Shown: piece after piece, positions 36,069 through 46,792 of the stretch
How positions within the stretch are numbered: the stretch's first letter is position 1
Layout of the letters: each line of letters begins with the position of its first letter
From: Gentiana macrophylla
Taxonomy: Eukaryota > Streptophyta > Magnoliopsida > Gentianales > Gentianaceae
DNA: 64,000 bases
Reading direction: 5' to 3'
NCBI GenBank assembly: GCA_026214975.1
Contig: CM047808.1
Location: 4,453,262-4,517,261 of the forward strand
Notes under the pieces: model-generated
Seen by the model: the letters and a program-made list of their open reading frames with translations, nothing else
Database searches by the model: none
What the model was told of the DNA's origin: nothing
Made by a program: the position numbers and the translations under genes

Positions 36069-37170
36069 GAGTTCAACCGAGCTTCGGCTCAATCGACTCC
36101 CCTCCATGTGTGATGTACGATCTGATGGTCGACAAGACTTAGCATAGCCGATAAGCCTTCGGGCTAAACGGGGCTTCTCTTGCCGGATTAGCTGAAACTG
36201 TCACATATGTTCCAACGAATAAGACGGCGTAGACTTGCCTACATAACCGACCCTGTTCGGAGTATTTTGATTTATTGTTTCTTATTGTCAAGGCCGAAAC
36301 CGTAATTAGAAAACCCACCACCTTTTTCAACTTATTGAGTGGGAGCGGGGAAGGCGACAGCCAACCCCACAGCCTCTACTATAGATGCAAGCACATGAGA
36401 GAAGGGTGATGCCTCGAGCCGCTTTGATTCTGGTCCCCTGCGGGTGATGTTCACCCCTATCAAAATTCAAGGCTTGGTTTTCGAAAGGATAGGATTTCGG
36501 GTACTCGTTGAGTCACTGACCGACCCTGCGGCGGCACACTTGGGGCGTACTTTGAGATCTGATACAGTAGGTCACACTATTTATGGATATTTTCGAAATA
36601 TCTAGGCTAAAAAAAGGAAGGTAATCAATGATTAAAGACCGGGATGTCTCGATTCCGTGGGATGTTTGATTCTCAAAGTTTAATCATTGAGAGAGATTGT
36701 CTCGGTTTGATTTGATCGCCTCTTTGGTGACCCTGGCGGCACTGAGGTGTGAGATTAAATCATTGGAATGGTAGGATAGACTTTTAACAAGTTTATTATT
36801 CCTAAAATAAAAATCTAGTAGTGAAAATTTATTTTTTGAATTTAACTTTCTGTCATATTTTTTACAACTAAATCTCTAGGCTACTAAACTGTTAGTAATA
36901 GGACTTCATTACAAATGTGGAAAGTAACAAGTACGTTGTAATTATCAATAAATGCAGTTAATTTTCGAAAAAGATTTTCTCTTGAGCCTTTATAAACTTA
37001 ATGACATAGTATAGGTATGTCACGGATGTCGCTCGTGTAAAACGAGAAACGACCGTACTTAGTTTACAAAAGATGATTTAGGACTATATATAAAATTCAT
37101 TTAGTGAATTTTAAAAGTGTAATTACACATTAAATTTCTAATTGAAAAATTGGAAAATCATATACATAAG

Positions 37171-37530
37171 GCGTTGCTAGTTAGACGGTATTTGGAACCG
37201 ATAAACTAGTGGGAGCCTTAGTCTTATGATTTGTTGTTTTTCTGAATCATTAGAAATGTGTAATAGACTGCACAGGAGTTTCTCCATTCATTGGAAAAAC
37301 AAGAAGAAAGCGTTGCTAGTTAGACAGTATTTGGAACTGATAAACTACTGGGAGCTTAGTTCTGGAATTTTTCCAATCTTTGAAACATCATGAACAAAGC
37401 ATTGCTAGTTAGACAGTATTTGGGCGATAAACTAGTAGGAGCTTAGTTACGGGTGATTTTCTAATCTTTGAAAAATCATAAATACAAAGTGTTGCTAGTT
37501 AGACGGTATTTGGAACCGATAAACTAGTGG
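37171..37530 (+). repeat. Four repeats of a GTTGCTAGTTAGAC...CTAGTGGGAGC unit
   Basis: Units start near 37171, 37310, 37400 and 37490. The last three are spaced about 90 bp apart. Each holds GTTGCTAGTTAGAC, then GTATTTGG, GATAAACTA and GGGAGC. The spacer sequences are only partly related. Confidence 0.75.
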
Positions 37531-39579
37531 GAGCTTTGGTGTTATGATTTGGCGATTAGAAAAATCGATTAGTCCAAGCTAGTAACACTATCATTAGACA
37601 TCCCACAGTTCAAAGGTAGTGTATACTCAAACGAACTGCTAGTTCAATACTGTTTCCATTTAAGGAAAGTCGAGAATGAGAAAGAATGTTTATACGTGTT
37701 AGTCATCTAAACTAAGTAGTTTTAAGGCTAAACCGAAAAATTAATAAATTGGAAATTAGAGGATAAGGAAAGTGATTTCGGATCACTGACCAATGCATCC
37801 TTAGCAATTTTCTCAAAAACTAAGTTCTTTGGAAGAACTAGGTAGCTTTGCATTAAACGATAAATAAAATAGACAACTGGCAGTTATTTCAGATAGACTA
37901 GTGGGAGTGATATAAGGAAATGAATCTCGGATTCAATTCTTGACTACACAGAAAATTCATTTTCTATTTTCAGATTCGTTGGAACGAACGTATTCATTTT
38001 CAATAGGATAATTTATTTGACTCATTGACGATGAATATAACATTAGTAACATGAACCCAAGACTTGAACTTTTGTTTGATAAAGTCAGAACCACTAAGAA
38101 ATGCTGAATAGGTATATGTAACACATCTTAAACAATATAAACGCAAATGGTTTCCATATTTCGATAAACGCTTCTTTCTATTCTATTAATTAGTGCATAT
38201 TCCCTAAAGACAAGATCTCAAGAGCGGCTTAGGGTGATTCCTATCTCGAGTCAAAGGAACACTGTCTCAAAGGAACAATGACTAAGTTTCCTTTCAATCG
38301 AGGAAAGGGTAATAGATTTAAAAAGTAACATAGATTGTTCATAACAACCTTCGGGGTCAAATGAAAGGTACAAGCTAGTGGGAGCTTTTGAAGTAGTGAC
38401 ATCTTGTCTGATAACTATTCGAGACTCCGGTAAGTTTATCCAAAATATTTGGAGGAAATCTCTGATTTCACCAGAGATAGAGTATTCCATACTCAGAAAT
38501 ACGTTATGCGTAGTCTTCGGGACTGATGTCGGCCTGCCTCCCTGTGAAATGTTTTCACTAAGGGATACACCATAAATTTGCCTTATATAGTTATTGATGT
38601 GCTACGATATTTCTTGAACTCATTTAAGATATTGGTTGCAAAATAACGGTTTACGTTGTAATGAAAAACCGAGAAGTCTACCTAAAAGATGCCTACGCAT
38701 TTGTGGATAAGGAGTGAATTCGGTTCACCCCACTTCCGTAAATATAGACATTTAGCATTTAGTGCTAGAAGGTAGGACTGGAAATTTTGCGTACACGATC
38801 AGGTCGTGAAATATCTTAATGCATTGAATAAAGGTTGATTATAAAACTCGTAAAATCAGAGAATGACAGTTATATTGTCAAACTCGGTCTGATAGAGTCT
38901 ATAAATCACAGCTTTGGATCTTGAAGTTTTTGTACACAAGATGTTACTAACTGATTTGTTCAGTCCACATCCAACACCGGCAGTTGGTGATAACACTAAT
39001 AAAAACTACTAAACTAGATTAGTATATCAATCCACCCCGAACGCAGTGGGAGTATGGTTTGTCCATTACCCATTGCAGGACCTTACGGTCTATAGGGTAG
39101 ATTGATGACCTATAGTCCTTCGTGGGCTGTATAGGATCCTGATCATAGAGCTTGGTTTAAAAGCCATAACCCTGTGATTGGAGTTTGATACTCCAGTTCT
39201 GTTGAAACTCTTGTAGAACCACCCGGGTATCTCAGGCCCAGTGGGAGTAATTGGAACTACACGGAGAAGAGTCGAATGAATAGGAAAGTTTAACTTTCAG
39301 CATAAAGTCGAGTAATTTAAGGGTGATTCCCTAAAAATCTAGAGAGTTAACCGGACCGTGATCTCTCTTACCATTCAGTCTTGCATGATTTCGTCAGAAA
39401 GCGGGAAATATGGGTGATTCCGTAAGACTTCCTTGCCGAACAACGGAATCTGAACTCATTCCGAACAGAAGGGTTTTAGTTAAGAACAAATGATAGATTC
39501 GTTACAAAGCAGAAAATAGGGGTAATTCCCTAAGACCTTTTTGCGAGCCTAACGGTATCTTAATTTATTCAGAAAGCCT

Positions 39580-39790
39580 GCCATAGCTTATATCCTTTGG
39601 GGATTAAAGCAAACCTCTAGGTCATTTCAAAGTCATATATTTTTTATGTGGACTTGACCAGCATGTTGATAAGTCTTTCGTAGACTGGGCATCAATATTA
39701 GTAGAGTAGTATGTAGATTAGTGTTTGTGAACGGTAACACTGAAACTGTTGGAAACAACATGGGTGTGTTATCTAAAGTCAGAGTCTAAC
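39580..39790 (+). pseudogene. Degenerate copia reverse transcriptase remnant
   Basis: ILWGLKQTSRSF can be read near 39590, matching the copia RT block YGLKQASRxW. GNNMGVLSKV near 39750 matches the sequence after the YVDD box (GND-x-xx-L-x-x-VK). The YVDD residues themselves are not intact and the two words are in different frames. It is the only pol remnant I could recognise in this element. Confidence 0.6.
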
Positions 39791-40510
39791 ATGCCATCGG
39801 GCTATTTTCTAAAGAATTTGACTCACTAGAATTCTTGAAAATAAGCAAATGGCAATCCCATTCATCCATCTCAATGGTTAATATGTTCTTGCATAGATGA
39901 ATGCAACATTCAACGATGTATTCTACCCTACCTCTCAGGAATGCTTGTCTAAACCTACTGATGAATACTAAATGGGATGTTTAGTGAATCCTCAACTCTC
40001 TTCGGGAGAATGAGTAATAATATGCTAGTATATTCAGGTGCAAACTAGAATATAAGTGATAACACTGATTCTGGCTTGAGGTCAGATTGAGGATGATCGT
40101 TAAATCGATCTCGGTCTCAGTGTTTACTCATGTGATAAAGTATTATCCAGTAAGCGGATACCACCTCATTGTGACAACATTGGAGAGGTAGCTCATAAGG
40201 ATTTTGCAATCACTAGAGGTCATAAGCATATTGAAGCGACGTTTCGATCCCAAAGATTGACTCAAGCTGCCAACCTACCGGATCAGTGTACCAAGTCACA
40301 TGGTATTCGGATTCAAAGTACGCGCCGGGTCACTGACCTACCCTGCGGCGGCACACTCCGGTCGTGCTTGGAAGGATGAATTACTAAGATGCGCTTGGAG
40401 GGTATGAATCTTGGAGATATGTCTCACTTGTTTTGAGCAAGTGGGAGCATGTTGTAGATATAGATATAGAGGGTGTGCTCTAAAACAATTAATCCACTTG
40501 CCTTTCGTGC

Positions 40511-40521
40511 AAGTGGGAGAT
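40511..40521 (+). other. Polypurine tract of the copia-type element
   Basis: AAGTGGGAGAT lies immediately before TGTTAGG, the start of the 3' LTR, as in most plant copia elements. Confidence 0.85.
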
Positions 40522-42298
40522 TGTTAGGTGTAGTGCCCGAAAGACAATTATCTAATTGTTTTTATTAATTATTCATCTTATTATATGCATGTATTCTTAT
40601 AATTAAGACACTACTGAAAACCCTAAGTACCTCGTTTATGTAATCACAAAACTCAGTGTATGGCTATACACAAGTGGATTGAGTTAGTGAGTTGTACTTA
40701 AAATTAACTTAGTCCGTAGCGTTTATTAATCTGAGTACGGGTCTCAAGATTAATTTGCTAATAATGCACCTGAACACTTTAGGTGTGTGATCTTATCCGG
40801 ACGATCGGTAATAGGGTACCTAGTGGGGCATTTATATATGATGATAATCATATAGGTGCGGACCGATTTGATTTGAGTTCTCGATATAATTCCGTGATCG
40901 AGAAGTCTTATCGAATCACAAGATGATCATATATGGATTAATCTCAATCATGAGGTGATCGCTGCATAACCGCTGCTAGACTAGGGTAGAGTTTGATGTG
41001 TTAGTAAGGATCACTGCAGCGATGTGGTCCAACACTTCTCGTTGGCTCTATTCTAGGATGAATGAGTAATCTGTGCTATCACGGATATGGAATCCATTCC
41101 TTCCTCGGAAGTACAGAGCGATTCCTCTTTATTTGTTAATCCTAGAAAGCGATCGATGGCGCCAGTTCATATTATATTAGTTATGAACTAATTGATCACT
41201 AGGGGGTTGATGGTAAATAAGGATAAGATGTTTCGAGAAGGGTTTACGGAGATATCCCGAATCGTAACTAACAGTCTATGGAGGATTTATCCGTATGTAA
41301 TGATTATATTAGTGGACGCTTATCAACTCATAGTTGAGTATAAATTATCTGTATTCGGTAGAGTTCAGTTTCGGGTTTATGGTGGTGTAATCCCGGAATT
41401 AATAGATTGAATAATATTGTTCGGTCTGACGAATAATTTTATTTAATTTATTGTAGCTACTGAATATGGGTCCATGGTCCCCGACGTGGCTCCTAATATA
41501 GCATATATGTTTTCTTGTCGTTTCACCTCAATTAATATTAAATAGTTGGATTGGACTGTTTAATAGATATGTGGATTAATTGTTTAGTTGCACTAGATAA
41601 TTAAATACATGGAAAAGAATTTTTTCGTGGACTCGGCCCATTTGTGATAAAAATGCGTATGGCCTATTTTAGGGTTGGGGCGCATTTTTTTGTTATTTAT
41701 TATTGTTGGGAAATTTGTTTTCTTGATAAATAATAAGACATGTGATTAAATTATTTATTTGTTAAATAATTTAAGCAAAAGAAAATCTCTTATATATCCT
41801 TATTAATTTGGGAATATTCTAGATTTATCTTTTTAAGAAAAATGATTATTTTGATTGATTTTATATTAACTAAATAATGCCTTGGAGACTAGGATTTCTC
41901 TCCTATATAAAGAGAGTTCTTCTAAGCCTATGATCACATGATAATTTCAAAAATTATAAGGAGTATTTGGCTTTGATATTTCAGCCTAAATACTAGGGTT
42001 TTGAGTTGGGATAATCCTTGGGATTATTCCGGTTGCATATCGAGGAGGTCCGGCGGCTTGAAACACCATCCACCTGGTGGTGCTTGGAGACATACGTTGG
42101 AAGACTTTGGCTTCTCAACTAGCTCGGATTGGATTGAACTTGTTCTTGGCATTTTGCACCATAAAAAGGTTGGTAATCTAACCCCCTCATAGTTTAGATT
42201 TATTATTTATGTATTTTGATTGTTTAGATCTAGATCTTGTACTTTCCGCTGCGTAATCGGGTGGATCTTTGATCCATCCGGCGATATTACATCCTACA
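40522..42298 (+). repeat. 3' LTR of the copia-type element
   Basis: 1777 bp, TGTTAGGTG...CATCCTACA, followed by the target duplication AACAT. It differs from the 5' LTR by scattered substitutions and short indels. A TATA-like CTATATAAAGAG is at about 41912. Confidence 0.95.
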
Positions 42299-42303
42299 AA
42301 CAT

Positions 42304-42526
42304 AAGTCGAAGCTTCTAAACACTCCTCCAAGAGAGTGTCCCTTCCTGATTACAATGAAGCAGTGTTAGTGTTGGGTCTCTTTGTTGGCCTTGTGTGCCT
42401 TTTATATGCATTTGTATGTAATATTGGCAATAGACCCACACTTGAGGAGACATATTGAAAGACTTAAGATGTTAATTATCAACTTCCTTATCAACTTAAG
42501 CTTTCAGAAGAGATGATAGTTCAACA
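42304..42526. repeat. Chimeric LINE/TRIM tandem unit 2 with a full TRIM terminal repeat
   Basis: LINE-derived sequence (to about 42369) is joined to a complete TRIM terminal repeat, TGTTGGGTCTC...TAGTTCAACA (42370-42526, 157 bp). The left flank of this repeat (GTTAG) and the right flank (TAATT) do not match, so it arose by duplication or recombination and not by fresh insertion. Confidence 0.75.
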
Positions 42527-42601
42527 TAATTCGAAGCTTCTAAACACTCCTCCAAGAGAGGGGTCCCTCCTGATTACAATGAAGTAGTGCCAGGTAATAC
42601 A
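42527..42601. repeat. Chimeric LINE/TRIM tandem unit 3, left part
   Basis: Starts TAATTCGAAGC at the same junction as the other units and runs to the insertion point of a solo LTR. The unit resumes at 44283-44343. Confidence 0.75.
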
Positions 42602-43660
42602 TGTTCACGAAAATCACAACTACACTAGCAAGCGGACTAGGTCAACTGTAGTATAGCTCAATTCGTGAGCAATGTCGATCCCACAGGGACTTTTTCGATA
42701 ATTATGCAAACTTAGTTATAAAATTCAAGATTACGGGTGGTTTGTGGTCTTTGACCAAAATAAACACGGAAAATTAGGTAAAAAGAACGGTTTATCAAAT
42801 CAAGACGAGTTTTAACCACGTTTAAGAAAGTAGGTCGAACCGAACTAGTTAATTATTCTCTAATCGTTTCCTATACTGATTCATACACTTTTGTCATTAA
42901 AGTTCCTAGAATCGAATCAATTATTGGTGTATTTTCCTAAAGTGGTTCATAGATCGTGCGCGTACTCTAGAACCCTATGAATAGATAAACGTCTACCGTG
43001 CGCGGGCTAGAACAATATTAACTAAACACGAATTAAGAACCAGAAAATACCGATAATAATTATCGTAAACCTCGCTACGTAACTACCGTGCACGGGCTAG
43101 TTAACTAATAACGATCTAATTGTTTCTTGTCAAATTACTCTTTTCAACCTTAGTTCTTTCAAGAATAATTTATGAAAACATGCAAAGAGTTGATCACGTT
43201 CTAAACATGTAAGTTAAACCGAAACAATAGAAATAATCAAAACAATTCGTATCGGGGAAACTAAATCGTTAAGGCTTTTCTCCAATATAGACCGTTGGGT
43301 ACTCTTCCAAAACAAAGTCTTTTCCCGAGACCAGGCGTTTTCGTGTATGAATCAATATAAATCACGATTAGGTGCAAATTAACATCGTTCAATTCGATCT
43401 ACAAATAATTTAACCTAACATGCTTGTAACAAGGATAATCATCACAAATTCAGTAAAACAAAGAAGAAAGAATCGACATGATACCTAGAAACACGAGATC
43501 AATCTTCTAGCTATTTCCTCCATAATGAATCACCAATTGAGCGAACATGCAAAAGCTAAACTACTCTCAAATAATGAAGAAAACAAGAACTTTTATTGAT
43601 AATACTTTAAGTGAATTGTCTGCTCTAAATAATCGTATGTATTCTGATGTATTACATCTT

Positions 43661-43667
43661 ATTTATA
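43661..43667 (-). promoter_or_regulatory. TATA box of the solo LTR
   Basis: TATAAAT on the minus strand within ACTATAAATAAG, about 75 bp downstream of the GGACATGTCC-type cluster in LTR orientation. Confidence 0.6.
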
Positions 43668-43744
43668 GTAAACAAACCGACCTAGGGCTAAAAAATGGTA
43701 AATCTAGAAGTTTTAGGGTTAAGTCGGCTCGCTTAACCGAAAAT

Positions 43745-44005
43745 GTCCCTCGGTTCAGCGTCCGGGCTGATCCTGGACATGTCCGGGGCATGTCCAAGAC
43801 ACATGGGTCGCTTTACGGAGCATATTCTTCGGTTCAGCGTGCTGGTTGTCATGTGGGCTTGTCTAGAACATGTCCTGACTGATCCTGAGCATTCCTTGGG
43901 CACCTGGGTCGCTTTACCGGGCATTATTCTCGGTTCAGCATCCTGGGCTTTCCCTGGGCATGTCTGGACTTGTCCTGGACATGTCTGGGGCTTGTCCAAC
44001 AGATC
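43745..44005 (-). repeat. Repeated GGACATGTCC-type dyads and TCGGTTCAGC units
   Basis: TCGGTTCAGCRTSC recurs at about 43750, 43829 and 43932, with GGGTCGCTTTACSGGGCAT-like blocks between the copies. Perfect or near-perfect dyads of ACATGTCC type lie at 43773, 43790, 43868, 43959 and 43977. They are far more GC-rich than the rest of the LTR. Confidence 0.75.
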
Positions 44006-44282
44006 GACTTGGTTCTCCTCCGGTTCGATCACGATTTTTCTACATGTTTCGGCTCAAATCCTCTTCCGCTCGGATTATTCCTACAAAGAACCATAAAGCG
44101 TGTAGTAATATAATTCGATATAGAAATAAGATAAAAATACGAAATAATCACGATAAAAGCTCATACACAACTTCCATTCAAATTAAGCACTTTTACGTAT
44201 AGTTTATCATGAATTAATCATGTTTAAGTCCAATTTCGGGGGTAAATTGATATAGAAATTGTCATAAAGTTGATTCGCATCA

Positions 44283-44343
44283 ATGCACATGCTAAATGAT
44301 AGTCCGATCTCACAGAACTTTCAAAAGAGATGATAGTTCAACA
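44283..44343. repeat. Chimeric LINE/TRIM tandem unit 3, right part
   Basis: Continues unit 3 after the solo LTR. LINE-derived sequence is joined at about 44317 to the TRIM terminal-repeat tail ACTTTCAAAAGAGATG...TTCAACA. Confidence 0.75.
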
Positions 44344-44618
44344 TAAGTCGAAGCTTCTAAAAACTCCTCCAAAAGAGTGTCCCTTCCTGATTACAACGAA
44401 GCAATGTTAGGTAATGCATATGCAAAATGATAGCCCGATCTCACACAATAAACCCTTCGGCGATCCGAATGCCAAATAATCTTATCATGTTGTGGAGTAG
44501 GTAGCAAAGGCATACTAAGTATTACAACCGCTTCAAAAGGATAAAAGACGAGCCGAATTAAATCAACATTCCATGCTTGCTCCCCCGGGAAAAAAAAAAA
44601 GGTCTCGAATTTCATCAA
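44344..44618 (-). pseudogene. LINE ORF2 fragment, right half of the split LINE
   Basis: The minus-strand frame reads WNVDLIRLVFYPFEAVVIL, then IWHSDRRRVYCVRSGYHFA. This is the plant L1 connector (L-I...F-x-P-x-EA...I...D-x-x-x-W...G-x-Y-x-VxSGY) that normally lies just before zf-RVT. The matching zf-RVT part is at 18000-18217 on the same strand. An A run at about 44589 marks the end of readable LINE sequence. Confidence 0.75.
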
Positions 44619-44987
44619 AAACTTTAATGAAATTTACATAATCTCAGGCAAACTAAAAATCGAGAAGATTTTGTTCTACTTTTGATACAAACACAACCGA
44701 TGAAATATTGTTAGCATGAATAACTCGATATTGTCAATACCAAATTTCATAACTAGCATCACAAAAAATGCAAACTTAAGATGATATCTTTAATATAGCG
44801 TTGGAATGCGACTCTTTGGCGTCCGTACAGCGCCTTACCGCACCTTCTAAGGATTTATATCCTACCTCGGCTGTTTAGTTTCGGATTGTATTTATTAGCT
44901 ACAAGTTTTTATTCTTGTTTCCTTTTATTTTAAGTGGCGTATCGAAAATATTCCTGCGTATTTTCTATCTAATTAAGAAGAGTTAGT

Positions 44988-44989
<2 letters not shown>

Positions 44990-45042
<53 letters not shown>
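44990..45042. repeat. (TA)n microsatellite
   Basis: About 26 consecutive TA units. Confidence 0.97.
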
Positions 45043-45043
<1 letters not shown>

Positions 45044-45553
45044 TAGTGGGGAATCATCGCTCATGCGCATCACGCTAATTTCATTATCATTATAAATGTT
45101 TGGAATATTAGCCATCGAAACTAAAAAAGAATACATGCATGCTTAAAAGCGCAGCACATGCGATGCTGTGATTCACACTCACTTTTTTTTATATACTGGT
45201 TATAGTTTTATATGCTGCAATAAATTCACTTTAGAAAAAAAAAAAAAAAATATGAAACCTACTTCAATGCTTAGAAAAGCATTTAAACCCTAGTGAAGAT
45301 CGAAATGCACCTTCGTGCAAAAAGACGGCAGAGTTTTAGAGAACCAATAAAACTACATAACAAAATTAAAATTTCCAAACTCGAATCGAGAGAATTGAAT
45401 GCTCCAAATCAAAACCTTAGTGATAAACACGTTCTTTGTGATAACACCGTATCAAATCATACGACGCTGCTTTTTTAACCAAAAAAAAAAAAAAAAAAAA
45501 AAAAACAAAACGGACGACCAAGGATGCAAATTTAATTAGTATACTAACATATA

Positions 45554-45657
<104 letters not shown>

Positions 45658-46349
45658 TGAATTGACACTAGATGTGAGAAAGAATAGACCATACGGTCCA
45701 TACATGTTCATATAGTAAGAAATATCAACATGAATTATATGATGAGATAGAACAACAAAATTGTGCTGAATTTTCTTCTCCTCCTCCTCTTACATTAATA
45801 GACATCGATCATTCCTTATTGTAGTGTTAAATAGTGTATTCTACTGGATCCCAACAACCTGATTCGGGTGGTTAGTGGGTTGAGAATCTTTTGAGAGATT
45901 CAAAGTTTGATTCTACTAAAAATGCGTCATACTAAAGAGCACTACACAGACATTTTTACCCCGAGTAAAAATCATTCTCCTCATATATCTCTTGGACCGA
46001 ACATTAAATTAGTCAGACCAGTTTGCCCTGGATACCAGATACTTCACGCAACTGGTATATTCAGTATATCCTTATATTGTGCCCTAACCCAAAGGGCTCC
46101 CGCTCCCTCGTCTTTATAGTTTCATGAAAGATATCAAATGTTATGCCTCGGTGGTCTAGTTGCAAATGATGTTCGTACACCTTTTGTTTGCTGATAGAAG
46201 TCGTTATATGGCATCGAACTCTCACACCCAAATTCAAAGGTAATGTTGTCACTACTACACCCCTACTTTTTTAGCACTGAACTATTTCCCTGGCTCTTGC
46301 AACTAATATATTATTCTTCGGCTTAAATTTTTCACTCTGAGTCCAATCA

Positions 46350-46612
46350 TGTCTATAAGCAAGCCAAAGTACTCGTGTGCAGCTCAAAATCGCCTCAAGT
46401 CAACGCAGGCTGCTGAGCAGTGTAGTGTAGAAATCGGTTATTGAGTTATAGATTGTTGTAACCGTTTGTAACTTACTTCTAACTATTCATGAGGTGTATG
46501 AAGCTATAAATACCCCCATGATCAGGTACATTGTAACTTAACTTGTAACTTTCAGTTCATCAATAATATTCCGCATTTGTTCCTCATTTTATTTTCTGTT
46601 TGTAATTCTACA
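46350..46612 (+). repeat. 5' LTR of the short-LTR copia element
   Basis: The part from about 46405 onwards closely matches the 3' LTR (GTAGTGTAGAAA...GGTTATTNAG to TTTGTAATTCTACA). The first 50 bp are much diverged. Confidence 0.75.
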
Positions 46613-46792
46613 AACTTAATCATGTTATCAGAGCAGAAATTTGATAATTTCTGAATACTTTCCAGCGTTTTCTCTAGTCATTGAAGAATCATGAGAGTGT
46701 AACTGTAATCGGATTTTCTGAGTTTTGATTAATTCTTGATCGTTTCCACTTTCATTGTTGATACTTGATAAATTCCGGAGTTCTTGATAGCC

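Larger units (their letters stand above)
36069..40521 (+). other. Internal 3' part of the copia-type element, almost entirely non-coding
   Basis: About 4.45 kb with no frame longer than 80 codons. It contains dispersed AGTGGGAG octamers, four copies of GTTGCTAGTTAGAC units, a 30-bp block repeated at 36510 and 40327, and degenerate copia RT words. This fits a decayed or non-autonomous internal domain. Confidence 0.75.
18655..42298 (+). mobile_element. Ty1/copia-type LTR retrotransposon, 23.6 kb including nested Athila element
   Basis: Long terminal repeats at 18655-20440 and 40522-42298 both run TGTTAGGTG...CATCCTACA and are flanked by a perfect 5-bp target duplication AACAT (18650-18654 and 42299-42303). 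The primer-binding site TGGTATCGGAGCC follows the 5' LTR and a polypurine tract AAGTGGGAGA precedes the 3' LTR. Without the nested element it is about 9.3 kb. No long open frame survives. Degenerate copia RT words near 39590-39780 identify the superfamily. It is probably non-autonomous or long dead. Confidence 0.93.
42602..44282 (-). mobile_element. Solo LTR (gypsy-like), minus orientation
   Basis: Plus-strand ends are TGTTCACG...CGCATCA, reading TGATGCG...GTGAACA on the minus strand, 1681 bp. The flanks are ATACA (42597-42601) and ATGCA (44283-44287), a 5-bp target duplication with one difference. The neighbouring unit is continuous across the insert. No coding frame is convincing. On the minus strand a GC-rich dyad cluster (44000-43750) precedes a TATA box. 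A CCCACAGGGAC word near 42680 also occurs in other Athila-like LTR ends. Confidence 0.8.

Noticed and set aside
37171..37530. CRISPR-like spaced repeats
   Set aside because: Only four imperfect units with related spacers, inside a plant retrotransposon.
43547..44096. Overlapping frames of 99-117 codons
   Set aside because: They overlap on both strands and arise from the GC-rich tandem repeats of the solo LTR.
46140..46260. Possible tRNA gene or SINE (GTGGTCTAGTTGC and GCATCGAACTC)
   Set aside because: The spacing is roughly right for A and B boxes, but no cloverleaf can be drawn and no target duplications were found.
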